From contig CAZWXK010000007.1 of NCBI GenBank assembly GCA_964637875.1, forward strand, positions 9,644-73,643: 64,000 nt of DNA, written 5' to 3'. Below the pieces are notes generated by a model that had not been told where the DNA came from, ran no database searches, and was given only the letters and a program-made list of their open reading frames with translations. This DNA comes from UBA5972 sp964637875. GTDB taxonomy: Bacteria > Pseudomonadota > Alphaproteobacteria > Rhodobacterales > Rhodobacteraceae. This document shows positions 17,909 through 27,020 of this stretch, in pieces (position 1 is the stretch's first letter; each line of letters starts with the position of its first letter). Made by a program: the position numbers and the translations under genes.

Positions 17909-18874
17909 ATGAAACCTTTGGGCACGGCGACAAGGGCGCGAACGGGCGTGATCCTGCTGGTGCTGTCCTTTGGGCTGGCCGGTTGCGGCACGGATTTCAA
18001 GATGCCCGAATTTTCCCTTGGCAAGAAAAAGGCCGAGGCCGGCGAAACCGCCAAGGCTGCACAGAAGAGTACGGTCAAGCTGGTCGAGCGCGATGTCGAG
18101 GCGCCCGATGTGTTTCAGGTAACGGATACCGCCCTGTGGGACGGCAGGCCGTCGCTGGGGGGGGTCTGGGTTGCCTATCCCGGCGATATTCAGCCCGAGC
18201 GGGTAATCATCCGCAACGAGGAGAACCGGAAATTCGTGATCGGCGCCCTGTTCAAGCGCGAGCGGGACAATCCCGGGCCGAAATTCCAGCTTTCGTCCGA
18301 CGCAGCGGCCGCGTTGGGGGTTCTGGCGGGCAAACCGACCATGCTGAACGTGACCGCACTCAGGCGCGAGGCGGTGCCGGCCGTCGAAACACAAGGCACA
18401 GGAAAAGAGACCGGGGAAAAGGGGGCCGGCAACGGGAAGAAGGCCCCGACACCTACGGGGAAACCCGCGGGCGACAAGATCGAAACCATCGCCAAGGCCG
18501 CAATCGCCAAGGCCGCAAACGGCACGAGGCCCAGGGCCAACCCGGCGCGCAAGCCCGCCACCGACGGGAAGGCGGGCAACAACCCCGTCAGGACGACCGG
18601 GCAAAAGACACCCGCCGCACCGCGCAAGCCGGTTTCGACGCTGGCCAAGCCGTTCATCCAGATCGGTATATTCAGCGTCGAGCAGAATGCTCGAAATACC
18701 GCCACCGCCCTGCGCACCCAGGGCGTGTTGCCCATCGTCAAGGCCCAGGAATCGCGCGGCAAGAAATTCTGGCGCGTTCTTGTCGGCCCGGCGACAAGCG
18801 CATCGGAACGCTCTGTCCTGCTGAAAAAGGCGCGCGCGCTGGGATTTGGCGATGCCTATTTCGTGTCGAGATGA
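17909..18874 (+). CDS. Lipoprotein with C-terminal SPOR domain
   Basis: The 321-residue protein has a lipoprotein signal peptide ending in the lipobox LAGC (Cys26), a conserved globular part (about 45-165), a long low-complexity Lys/Ala/Pro/Gly linker (about 170-250), and a C-terminal SPOR domain (about 250-321, starting FIQIGIFSVEQNARNTATAL). SPOR domains bind denuded peptidoglycan at division sites, so it should act in the periplasm in cell-wall remodelling. The D,D-carboxypeptidase gene starts 28 bases downstream, which supports this. The start at 17909 is set by the signal peptide. Confidence 0.88.
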   Translation: MKPLGTATRARTGVILLVLSFGLAGCGTDFKMPEFSLGKKKAEAGETAKAAQKSTVKLVERDVEAPDVFQVTDTALWDGRPSLGGVWVAYPGDIQPERVIIRNEENRKFVIGALFKRERDNPGPKFQLSSDAAAALGVLAGKPTMLNVTALRREAVPAVETQGTGKETGEKGAGNGKKAPTPTGKPAGDKIETIAKAAIAKAANGTRPRANPARKPATDGKAGNNPVRTTGQKTPAAPRKPVSTLAKPFIQIGIFSVEQNARNTATALRTQGVLPIVKAQESRGKKFWRVLVGPATSASERSVLLKKARALGFGDAYFVSR

Positions 18875-18902
18875 CACAACCGCATATCGAGGAGGCTTTG
18901 AC

Positions 18903-20057
18903 GTGATCAGGCCGTATTTCCTGCTTGTCGCCCTTGTCATGGTCTGGGCATCGGCGCAACCTCTGGCAGCGCTGGAGACCAAGGCCAGGGCCGCCTTCGT
19001 TCTGGATTATGACACCGGTACGGTTCTGCTGGAAAAAAACGCCGATGTCGCGATTCCGCCGGCCTCGATGTCCAAGCTGATGACGATCTACCTGGTATTC
19101 GAGGCCTTGCGCGACGGGCGCCTGACGCTCGATGAAAAGCTGCCGGTTTCGAGGGCAGCCACGAAATACCGCGGATCCACCATGTTCCTGAAACCCGGCG
19201 AGAAGGTGCGGGTCGATGACCTGATCAAGGGGGTGATCGTTCTTTCGGGAAACGATGCCTGCGTCGTTCTGGCCGAGGCCCTGGCGGGCTCGGAGGCCGA
19301 ATTCGCCCGCGCCATGACCGAGCGCGCGCGCCAGTTGGGCATGACGCAGTCGCGGTTTGCCAACTCGAACGGCTGGCCGGATCCCGGCCAGCGCATGAGC
19401 GCGCGCGATCTGGTGACGCTTGCAACACGCATCATTCGCGACTTTCCCGAATACTACAAGAAATATTTCTCGATCCGCGAATTTGCCTTTGACGACCGCG
19501 CACCGGCGAACCGCTACAACCGCAACCCGTTGCTGAAGATGAGCATTGGCGCCGACGGGCTCAAGACCGGCCACACCGAAGAGGCGGGTTTCGGTCTGGT
19601 CGGCTCGGCCATACGCAACGGGCGCCGTGTCGTGATCATGATTTCCGGCCTTGAAACCGCGCGCGACCGTGCAACCGAAGGGGCCAAGCTGATCAACTGG
19701 GCCTTTCGGCAGTTCGCGGTGAAAGAGGTGCTCAAGGCGGGTCAGGTCGTGGGCAGCGCCGATGTCTGGCTGGGCAAACGGGCCAAGGTCGACCTGAAGG
19801 TTGCGGACGGATTGAAGATGTTGCTGCCGGTTTCGGCCGGCAAGCAACTGAAGGGGAAAATCCGCTTGAAATCGCCCGTTGCCGCGCCAATACGGGAAGG
19901 GCAGAAGATTGGCACCCTCACCATCACGGTGCCCGATCTCAAGACCGTCACCGTTCCGCTGGTGGCCGCGCAGTCGGTCGAAAAGGCAGGATTTGCCGCA
20001 CGGATGCGCCTGTCGGCCTCGATCCTAGCGGCCAGAGTCATGCAACTGGCCAGGTAA
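18903..20057 (+). CDS. D-alanyl-D-alanine carboxypeptidase (penicillin-binding protein 5/6 family)
   Basis: The 384-residue periplasmic serine peptidase trims the terminal D-Ala of peptidoglycan pentapeptides. It has a signal peptide (MIRPYFLLVALVMVWASAQP..A) and the three active-site motifs: SMSK (SxxK, near residue 59), SGN and KTG (in GADGLKTGHT). A C-terminal beta-rich domain with an amphipathic tail follows. The start is GTG at 18903 with GGAGG seven bases upstream. tmk starts inside its stop codon (TAATG). It may be the DacA/DacC type; the exact paralogue is not clear. Confidence 0.92.
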   Translation: MIRPYFLLVALVMVWASAQPLAALETKARAAFVLDYDTGTVLLEKNADVAIPPASMSKLMTIYLVFEALRDGRLTLDEKLPVSRAATKYRGSTMFLKPGEKVRVDDLIKGVIVLSGNDACVVLAEALAGSEAEFARAMTERARQLGMTQSRFANSNGWPDPGQRMSARDLVTLATRIIRDFPEYYKKYFSIREFAFDDRAPANRYNRNPLLKMSIGADGLKTGHTEEAGFGLVGSAIRNGRRVVIMISGLETARDRATEGAKLINWAFRQFAVKEVLKAGQVVGSADVWLGKRAKVDLKVADGLKMLLPVSAGKQLKGKIRLKSPVAAPIREGQKIGTLTITVPDLKTVTVPLVAAQSVEKAGFAARMRLSASILAARVMQLAR

Positions 20058-20683
20058 TGACAGCGGGCGGGCGGTTCATCACCTTCGAGGGGATCGACGG
20101 ATCCGGCAAATCGACCCAGGCACGCCTGCTGGCCGACCACCTGCGCGACCAGGGCCGCGACATCGTGCTGACGCGCGAGCCGGGCGGCGCGCCGGGGGCC
20201 GAGGAAATCCGCAAGCTGCTGGTCGAAGGCGACCCCGAGCGCTGGTCGCCGGAGACCGAGATCCTGCTTTTTACCGCTGCGCGGCGCGACCATCTGGAAC
20301 GCACGATCCTGCCCGCCCTTGCTGCCGGGAAGGTGGTCATCAGCGACCGTTTCGCCGATTCAACCCGTGTCTATCAGGGGGTCGCGCGCGCGGGGCTGCG
20401 GGGCCTTGTGGATCAGTTGCACAAGCTTATGATCGGGCGCGAACCCGACCTGACCTTCATCATCGACATGGATCCCGAACAGGCGCTGTCGCGCGGGCTG
20501 GCGCGGCAATCCGGCGAGGACCGGTTCGAGGATTTCGGCCTGCCCTTCCAGCAGGCGCTGCGACAGGGCTTTCTGGATCTCGCGGCCGAATTTCCCGCCC
20601 GCTGCCGGGTGATCGACGGCAACCGGCCTGTTGACGCCGTCACCGCCGATGTGCGTGCTGCCGTGCAAGAGGGGGCAGCATGA
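20057..20683 (+). CDS. tmk: Thymidylate kinase
   Basis: Phosphorylates dTMP to dTDP. The 208-residue P-loop protein shows FEGIDGSGKSTQARLL (Walker A, residues 9-24), the LTREPGGAPGAEEIR motif and SDRFADSTRVYQGVARG-like DR(F/Y) region with SRGLARQSGEDRFED in the lid. It is coupled on both sides: its ATG shares a base with the dac stop, and holB overlaps its stop by ATGA. The tmk-holB-tatD order is common in bacteria. Confidence 0.96.
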   Translation: MTAGGRFITFEGIDGSGKSTQARLLADHLRDQGRDIVLTREPGGAPGAEEIRKLLVEGDPERWSPETEILLFTAARRDHLERTILPALAAGKVVISDRFADSTRVYQGVARAGLRGLVDQLHKLMIGREPDLTFIIDMDPEQALSRGLARQSGEDRFEDFGLPFQQALRQGFLDLAAEFPARCRVIDGNRPVDAVTADVRAAVQEGAA

Positions 20684-21822
20684 GCAGAAAACCGGAGCAA
20701 GACGCCGACATCCCCGAACCCGACGCGCTGGACGGCGCGCCGCATCCGCGCCATACAGGGGCGCTGTTCGGGCAACAGCAGGCCGAGCGCGCCTTTCTGG
20801 AGGCGCACACGGGCGGGCGGCTGCACCATGCGTGGATGCTGACCGGCCCGCGTGGGGTGGGCAAGGCGACGCTGGCCTGGCGCATCGCGCGCTTTCTGCT
20901 GACCCTGCCCGATGACGAGGGCGGCCTGTTCGCCCCCCCTGCCCCGCCCGAAAGCCTGGACACCGACCCCGACCACCCGGTGATCCGCCGCATGGCCGCG
21001 CTGGCCGAGCCACGGCTGTTTCTGTGCCGCCGCCCCTGGGACGACAAGGCCAGGCGCCTGAAACAGGCGATCACCGTTGACGAGGTGCGGCGCCTGAAAT
21101 CGTTTTTCGCGCTTTCCGCCGCCGATGGCGGGCGGCGGGTAGCGATCATCGACGCGGCGGACGAGATGAACAACGCCGCCGCCAACGCGCTGCTCAAGAT
21201 CCTGGAGGAACCCCCCGCGCGTGTCACCCTGCTGCTGGTTGCGCATCAACCCATGCGCCTGCTGCCGACGATCCGCAGCCGCTGCCGCACGCTGACCTGC
21301 GCGCCGCTTTCGCCCGATGACCTGGCGCGCGCCATGTCTGCCGCCGGTTTTGCCCCCGAGGGCGATGTATCCGCGCTGGGCGCGCTGGCCGGGGGCTCGG
21401 CGGGCGCGGCGATCCGGCTGATGGCGGGTGACGGGGTGGGGCTTTACGCCGCGCTGCTCGACATGCTGGCCGCGCGGCCCCGCGCCGACCGGCCTGCGAT
21501 GATCCGACTGGCCGAAAGCTGCACCGGCAAGGGCAACGAGGCGCGCTATGATCTGGTGTTGCGCCTGATCGACATCCTGCTGCACCGCCTCGCCCTGACC
21601 GGGGCCAGCGGGGCGCCAACGCCTGCGGTCACCGGCGGCGAGGGCGAAATCCTTTCGCGCCTGTCGCCCGACCTGCCCGCCGCGCGCCGCTGGGCCGAGA
21701 CCGCCGCCCTGCTGGCCGATCGCAGCAGCCACGGCCGCGCCGTCAATCTTGACCCCGCGGCAGTGATCCTCGATATGTTGCTGAAAATCGATCAGACCGC
21801 GGCACCGCTCAGGGCCGCATGA
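20680..21822 (+). CDS. holB: DNA polymerase III delta-prime subunit
   Basis: A 380-residue clamp-loader AAA+ subunit. It has GPRGVGKATLAWR (Walker A-like) near residue 55, VAIIDAADEMNNAAANALLKILEEPP (Walker B/sensor region) and the SRC segment TIRSRCRTL. The N-terminal 30 residues are a charged extension. It overlaps tmk by ATGA and is followed by tatD after 25 bases. Role: loading the sliding clamp during replication. Confidence 0.93.
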   Translation: MSRKPEQDADIPEPDALDGAPHPRHTGALFGQQQAERAFLEAHTGGRLHHAWMLTGPRGVGKATLAWRIARFLLTLPDDEGGLFAPPAPPESLDTDPDHPVIRRMAALAEPRLFLCRRPWDDKARRLKQAITVDEVRRLKSFFALSAADGGRRVAIIDAADEMNNAAANALLKILEEPPARVTLLLVAHQPMRLLPTIRSRCRTLTCAPLSPDDLARAMSAAGFAPEGDVSALGALAGGSAGAAIRLMAGDGVGLYAALLDMLAARPRADRPAMIRLAESCTGKGNEARYDLVLRLIDILLHRLALTGASGAPTPAVTGGEGEILSRLSPDLPAARRWAETAALLADRSSHGRAVNLDPAAVILDMLLKIDQTAAPLRAA

Positions 21823-21847
21823 CGCCCCAAGCCGGAAAGCCCCGCAG

Positions 21848-22636
21848 ATGAACGACATAGCCCAGATCGTTGACAGCCATTGCCATCTGGATTTTCCCGA
21901 TTTCAACGACGACCTCGACCAGGTGATCGACAATGCGCGGGCCAATGGCGTGAGGCGCATGGTGACGATCGCGACCCGCCTGTCAAACGTCGCCCCCGTT
22001 CGCACCATTGCCGAGCGATTCGACGGCGTATTCTGGGCCGCCGCCAACCACCCGATGAATGTGGCCGAGTGCGAAATGGCCACGGTCGATACCCTTGTGA
22101 CGCTTGCCGAACACCCGAAAATGGTGGGCATCGGCGAAACCGGGCTGGATTACCACTATACCGTCGAAAGCAAGGCACAGCAGATCGACAGCCTGCTGAT
22201 CCATATCGAGGCCGCGCGTCAAAGCGGCCTGCCCCTGATCATCCATTCGCGCGATGCCGATGACGACATGGCCGAAATCCTGACGCGCGAACATGCGGCG
22301 GGCGCCTTTTCCTGCGTCATGCACTGTTTTTCATCCGGCCCCGCGCTGGCCGAAACCGCGCTGGGGCTGGGCTTTTACCTGTCGATGTCGGGGATTGCCA
22401 CCTTCCCCAAATCCCAGGCCGTGCGCGACATCTTTGCCGCCGCCCCGGTTGACCGGATCCTGACCGAAACCGACGCCCCCTATCTGGCGCCGCCCCCCCA
22501 TCGCGGCAAGCGCAACGAACCTGCCTACACTGCACTGACCGCCCGCGTGGGCGCCGATCTGTTCGGCATGGACTATGCCGATTTCGCACGCCAGACCTGT
22601 GCGAATTTCGACCGCCTGTTCACAAAGGCTGCGTGA
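21848..22636 (+). CDS. tatD: TatD family metal-dependent hydrolase
   Basis: A 262-residue TIM-barrel metallohydrolase (3'-5' DNase/RNase-like). Metal ligands are visible as DSHCHLDFPDF (residues 9-19), GIGETGLDYHY, HSRDADDDM and TETDAPYLAPPPHRGKRNEP. It follows holB by 25 bases and its stop overlaps the start of the next gene. The position after holB is the usual one for the YcfH/TatD group. Confidence 0.93.
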   Translation: MNDIAQIVDSHCHLDFPDFNDDLDQVIDNARANGVRRMVTIATRLSNVAPVRTIAERFDGVFWAAANHPMNVAECEMATVDTLVTLAEHPKMVGIGETGLDYHYTVESKAQQIDSLLIHIEAARQSGLPLIIHSRDADDDMAEILTREHAAGAFSCVMHCFSSGPALAETALGLGFYLSMSGIATFPKSQAVRDIFAAAPVDRILTETDAPYLAPPPHRGKRNEPAYTALTARVGADLFGMDYADFARQTCANFDRLFTKAA

Positions 22637-23445
22637 TGGCAAGGCTGCGCTTTACCATACTGGGCTGCGGTTCCTCCGGGGGGGTGCCCCGGCTGGCCGA
22701 CCGGCCCGGCGGCAACTGGGGCGCCTGCGACCCGAACGAGCCCCGCAACCGCCGCCGTCGCTGTTCGATGCTGGTTGAACGCATCACGGATGCAGGCACG
22801 ACGCGGGTGCTGATCGATACCTCGCCCGACATGCGCCAGCAGCTGCTTGATGCCGGCGTGGGCGAGCTCGACGCCGTAGCCTACACCCACCAGCATGCCG
22901 ACCATGTGCACGGGCTGGATGATCTGCGCATGATCGTCTTCAACATCGGGCGCCGCCTGCCCGTCTGGGCCGACGGCCCCACGCAAGAGGCGCTGATCAG
23001 CCGCTTTGGCTATGCCTTTGTCCAGCCCGAGGGCAGCCCCTATCGCCCGATCCTCGACCTGCACGGCATCAACGGACCCGTACAGGTGGACGGCGCGGGA
23101 GGCACGCTGACCCTGACCCCCTTTACCGTCGGCCATGGCAGCATCGACGCGCTGGGATTTCGCATTGGCGGGCTGGCCTATCTGCCTGACGTGGCCGAAA
23201 TGTATGACGCTGCATGGCAGGCCGTGCAGGGGCTTGACGTCTGGGTGCTGGACGCGCTGCGCCGCAAGCCGCATCCGACGCATTCGCATCTGGAACAAAG
23301 CCTCGACTGGATCGCGCGCGCAGCCCCCAGACGCGGCATCCTGACCAACATGCATTTCGACCTCGACTATCAAACCCTGTGCGATGAGACCCCCGAAAAC
23401 GTCACCCCCGCCCATGACGGCATGGTGATCGAGCTGGACGCCTAG
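22636..23445 (+). CDS. MBL-fold metallohydrolase (PhnP-like)
   Basis: A 269-residue metallo-beta-lactamase-fold protein with N-terminal ILGCGSSGGVPR, the metal motif THQHADHVHGLDDLR (HxHxDH) and later GHGSIDALGF and MHFDLDY histidines. This pattern is that of PhnP-like cyclic phosphodiesterases that usually follow tatD in alphaproteobacteria. ATG at 22636 overlaps the tatD stop (TGATG); a GTG one codon earlier is possible. The substrate is unknown. Confidence 0.88.
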   Translation: MARLRFTILGCGSSGGVPRLADRPGGNWGACDPNEPRNRRRRCSMLVERITDAGTTRVLIDTSPDMRQQLLDAGVGELDAVAYTHQHADHVHGLDDLRMIVFNIGRRLPVWADGPTQEALISRFGYAFVQPEGSPYRPILDLHGINGPVQVDGAGGTLTLTPFTVGHGSIDALGFRIGGLAYLPDVAEMYDAAWQAVQGLDVWVLDALRRKPHPTHSHLEQSLDWIARAAPRRGILTNMHFDLDYQTLCDETPENVTPAHDGMVIELDA

Positions 23446-23449
23446 GCGC

Positions 23450-24385
23450 GTGGGCGCGCTGCTGGAAATCACCCTGCCGGTCTTTCTGGTGATCTCGTTC
23501 GGCTGGGCCGCGCGCTGGCGAAACTGGTTTTCCGATGACGCCATCGACACGCTCATGCGGTTCTCGCAGAATTTCGCAATTCCGCTGCTGCTGTTTCGGG
23601 CGATCTCGACGCTTGACCTCGGCCAGGGTTATGACCCGCGGCTGCTGGCGTCGTATTACACGGGCTCTCTGGCCGGATTTCTGGCGGGGATGCTGGGGGC
23701 GCGTTTCCTGTTCGGGCGCGACTGGCAAGACAGCGTCGCCATCGGCTTTGCGGCGCTTTTTGCCAATACCGTGCTGCTGGGCCTGCCGATCACCGAGCGC
23801 GCCTTCGGCCCCGGCGCGCTGGGTCCCAACTATGCCATCATCTCGATCCATGCACCGTTCTGCTATGTGCTGGGAATCACCACGATGGAAAGCATCCGCA
23901 ATCGCGGCCACGGGCTGGGCGCATCTCTGCTCAGGGTTGTCAGATCCATCCTGTCGAACCCGCTGGTTCTGGCGATCATCGCGGGTTTTGTCGTCAACCT
24001 TGCCTCTGTTGCGCTGCCGCAGCCCCTGACCCATGCCTTCGACCTGGTGATCCGCGCCGCCCTGCCCACCGCCCTGTTTGCCCTGGGAGGCATTCTTTAC
24101 CGCTATCGCCCCGAGGGCGACTGGCGCGAGGTGGCCTGGGTCATCGCCATTTCCCTGATGCTGCACCCGCTGATCGCCTATACCCTGTCAAGCAGGATCT
24201 TTCACTTGCCACAAGGCATGGTCAACAGCGCCACCCTGACCGCTGCCATGGCGCCGGGCGTCAACGCATACATATTCGCCAACATGTATGGACGCGCCCG
24301 CCGGGTGGCGGCGACCGCAGTGCTGGCAGGCACGGCGGCCTCGATCCTGTCGGTCACATTCTGGCTGACGGTATTGGGGGCCTGA
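23450..24385 (+). CDS. AEC family (auxin efflux carrier-like) transporter
   Basis: A 311-residue membrane protein with about ten hydrophobic segments arranged as two five-helix halves. FANTVLLGLPITERAFG and the C-terminal TAAMAPGVNAYIFANMYGRARRVAATAVL are typical of the AEC family (MdcF/YfdV-like carriers of organic acids). It starts with GTG at 23450, four bases after the preceding gene. The substrate cannot be inferred. Confidence 0.88.
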   Translation: MGALLEITLPVFLVISFGWAARWRNWFSDDAIDTLMRFSQNFAIPLLLFRAISTLDLGQGYDPRLLASYYTGSLAGFLAGMLGARFLFGRDWQDSVAIGFAALFANTVLLGLPITERAFGPGALGPNYAIISIHAPFCYVLGITTMESIRNRGHGLGASLLRVVRSILSNPLVLAIIAGFVVNLASVALPQPLTHAFDLVIRAALPTALFALGGILYRYRPEGDWREVAWVIAISLMLHPLIAYTLSSRIFHLPQGMVNSATLTAAMAPGVNAYIFANMYGRARRVAATAVLAGTAASILSVTFWLTVLGA

Positions 24386-24397
24386 GCGCCCTCCCGC

Positions 24398-24418
24398 TTC
24401 TTCTTTGCGAAAATACGC
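24398..24418 (+). repeat. Dispersed intergenic repeat copy between convergent genes
   Basis: TTCTTCTTTGCGAAAATACG(C) lies in the 51-base space between the AEC gene and the convergent permease gene. A short GC hairpin (GCGCCGCAGGCGC) follows, so the unit may work as a bidirectional terminator. Confidence 0.7.
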
Positions 24419-24436
24419 ACGCGCCGCAGGCGCAGA

Positions 24437-25699
24437 TCACCCCGGGCTCAGCCCGCGCAAGCGCTCGGACCGGCGACGCAGGATTTCAACCATCGTCAGC
24501 AACCCGATCGAGATGATCACCAGGATCGTCGCCACCGCCAGAATGGTCGGGCTGATCTGTTCGCGGATACCGCTGAACATCTGCCGCGGGATCGTGCGCT
24601 GCCTGACATCGGCCAGTTGCAGCACGACAACCACCTCGTCAAACGAGGTGATGAAGGCAAACAGAGCGCCTGAAATCACGCCGGGCAGAATCAGCGGCAT
24701 CTGCACCTTGAAAAAGGTCGTGACCGGCCCTGCGCCCATATTGGCCGCGGCGCGCGTCAGGCTCTGGTCGAACCCCACAAGTGTCGCCGTCACCGTGATG
24801 ATGACAAAGGGCGTCCCCAGCACCGCATGCGCCAGGATGACACCGGTATAGGTCTTGGCCAGCCCCAGATCCGAGAAAAAGAAGAACAACCCCGAAGCGG
24901 TAATCACCAGGGGCACGATCATCGGCGAGATCAGCAGTGCCGTGATCGAACGCCGCCAGGGCATCTCGTCCCGGGAAAGGCCGATCGCCGCCAGCGTGCC
25001 CAGTGCGGTAGCCAGCAATGTCGCCCAGGTGCCGATCCAGAACGAGTTCTTGATCGCGCGAATCCACTGGGCATTTTCCCACATGTCCTTGAAAAATGCC
25101 CAGCCGGTCGAATTCGGGTCGGTCATGCCGTTCTGCAGGATGTCCCAGTACCAGCGCAGGGAATAGCCGGCAGGGTTCAGCGAAACCATGTCAGGGGTAA
25201 AGCTGAAATAGGGGGTCGCATTGAACGACAGCGGGATGATGATGATGATCGGGGTAATCAGGAACAGGAAGATCAACCCGCAGATCACCCGAAAGCCATA
25301 GAACCACGCAACCTCGCCCGAGGTGGCATAAGGCGGAAGATTCAGCCGGTAATCGCCTGTTGCGATCCAGATCGCCATACGCCCGATGATGTATCCGACG
25401 ATGGAAATGACGATGCCGAAAGCAAGGCCGAGGGACAGCGTCCCCGACAGCAGGAAAACCGCCCCGACAATCCAGCCCGACCATTTGCGCAAGGGTTCCA
25501 GAAACAGCACCGAAACCAGCGCCGCAAGCCCGAAGATCACCGCGCCGATCAGCAGATAGGGCAGGAACAGGGCCTTGTCGCCCTCGGCTGTCATCAACCC
25601 GATCACTGCCCCCAGAAAGGCCGGAATCGATATCGGCAGCCAGAGCGGCGGGCGCGGCGGGATGTAGCGATAGCTTTTCTTCTCGGTCACGACGGTCAA
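24437..25699 (-). CDS. potI: ABC transporter permease, PotC/PotI type
   Basis: A 420-residue inner-membrane permease. The C-terminal about 260 residues are a normal BPD_transp_1 domain with the EAA-type loop (LVGFDQSLTRAAANMGAGPVTTFFKVQMPLILPG). The N-terminal 130 residues add four hydrophobic segments not present in the usual 270-290-residue PotI. The start is probably TTG at 25699, which overlaps the potH stop by four bases; GTG at 25690 is an alternative. It is the last gene of a four-gene importer operon. Polyamine-like substrate is inferred from PotD/PotA similarity. Confidence 0.87.
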   Translation of the reverse strand: MTVVTEKKSYRYIPPRPPLWLPISIPAFLGAVIGLMTAEGDKALFLPYLLIGAVIFGLAALVSVLFLEPLRKWSGWIVGAVFLLSGTLSLGLAFGIVISIVGYIIGRMAIWIATGDYRLNLPPYATSGEVAWFYGFRVICGLIFLFLITPIIIIIPLSFNATPYFSFTPDMVSLNPAGYSLRWYWDILQNGMTDPNSTGWAFFKDMWENAQWIRAIKNSFWIGTWATLLATALGTLAAIGLSRDEMPWRRSITALLISPMIVPLVITASGLFFFFSDLGLAKTYTGVILAHAVLGTPFVIITVTATLVGFDQSLTRAAANMGAGPVTTFFKVQMPLILPGVISGALFAFITSFDEVVVVLQLADVRQRTIPRQMFSGIREQISPTILAVATILVIISIGLLTMVEILRRRSERLRGLSPG

Positions 25700-26946
25700 C
25701 CCAGCTTCATGTTGTCGATGCCCACCAGCCGATCATACAGCCAGAAGAAGAACAGCACCACGACCAGCAGTACCGCGCCCAGCGCGGCGGCGAGGTTCCA
25801 GTTCAGGCTTTTGCGCATGTGGAAATCGATCATGTTCGAAATCATCTGCCCATCTTCGCCCCCGACAAGGGCGGGCGTGATGTAATAGCCGATCGCCAGA
25901 ATGAACACGAGCAACGCCCCCGCCCCGATACCGGGAACGGATTGCGGGAAATAGACCCGCCAGAAGGCGGTGGCCGGGCGCGCGCCCATGGATTTGGCGG
26001 CCCGCACATAGGATGGCGGGATCGTCTTCATCACCGAATAGAGCGGCAAGATCATGAAGGGCAGCAGGATATGCGTCATCGCGATCAGCACGCCCGTTTC
26101 GTTGTAGATCATTGAAAATCGCTGCTGATCGGTGGTGATGCCGAACAGCACGAACAGGTTGTTCAGCACGCCCTCGCTTTGCAATATCGCGATCCAGGCG
26201 GTGGTGCGCACCAGCAGCGACGTCCAGAACGGCAGCAGCACGAGGATCAGCAACAGGTTCGACGTACGCACCGGCAGTGTCGACAGAAGATAGGCCACCG
26301 GATAGCCCAGAACCAGCGTCGCAAGGGTCACGATCAGCGAGATCCGCATGGTACGGATCAGCAGCTTCATGTAGATGCGGTAACGTTCGGGCTGGCGCGT
26401 GATGCTGCCATCGGCGTTGTATTTCAGGTCAACCGCCTGCAACAGATAGGCGGGCGTATAGGTCTTGGCGGTAATCTTGATCGCCTGCCAGGTGGCGTTG
26501 TCGCCCCATTTCCTGTCCTTCTTTATCAGCGCCTCGAGATAGGGCGGCTTCATCTTCCTGGCCTTGCGCGCGGTTGATGTGAACAACGAGCGCGTGCCGG
26601 GCAATTCGCGGTTCACGCGGGTCGCAACCTGCCCGATGGTGCGGTTCTTGCGCGCCACCACCAGGTCGGCAACCAGGGCCGCGGCCATGTCTTCGGTTAT
26701 CGGGGATCTGGTGTCCCATTTCTGGACGATCGCGGTAGTGCGCGGCATGATTTCGGCGAATCTCGGATCGTGGACGCCACGATAAAGCAGGGTCAATATG
26801 GGGATGATGAAGGCAACGATGATGAAGGCCAGCAGCGGCAATGCAAGGCCGAAGGCACGCGCGCGGCTTCGGAACATCGCCTGCGCCAGCTTGCGCTTCA
26901 GAGGCACGCCATCGGCTGTTACGATCGGTCCTGTAGCGTCGCTCAT
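25696..26946 (-). CDS. potH: ABC transporter permease, PotB/PotH type
   Basis: A 416-residue inner-membrane permease. After the first membrane segment (about residues 32-55) comes a hydrophilic insert of about 150 residues that should be periplasmic; the remaining part has the usual five segments and the EAA loop (YVRAAKSMGARPATAFWRVYFPQSVPG). Typical PotH proteins are about 285-320 residues, so the insert is the main oddity. potI overlaps its stop and potD lies 74 bases upstream. Confidence 0.88.
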   Translation of the reverse strand: MSDATGPIVTADGVPLKRKLAQAMFRSRARAFGLALPLLAFIIVAFIIPILTLLYRGVHDPRFAEIMPRTTAIVQKWDTRSPITEDMAAALVADLVVARKNRTIGQVATRVNRELPGTRSLFTSTARKARKMKPPYLEALIKKDRKWGDNATWQAIKITAKTYTPAYLLQAVDLKYNADGSITRQPERYRIYMKLLIRTMRISLIVTLATLVLGYPVAYLLSTLPVRTSNLLLILVLLPFWTSLLVRTTAWIAILQSEGVLNNLFVLFGITTDQQRFSMIYNETGVLIAMTHILLPFMILPLYSVMKTIPPSYVRAAKSMGARPATAFWRVYFPQSVPGIGAGALLVFILAIGYYITPALVGGEDGQMISNMIDFHMRKSLNWNLAAALGAVLLVVVLFFFWLYDRLVGIDNMKLG

Positions 26947-27020
26947 CTCTGCCCCTATCCAGGAAATCCCCGATCAGAGGGGCGCAAATCCCGCGCCCCT
27001 CTGCACGTCATGTCGCACGC

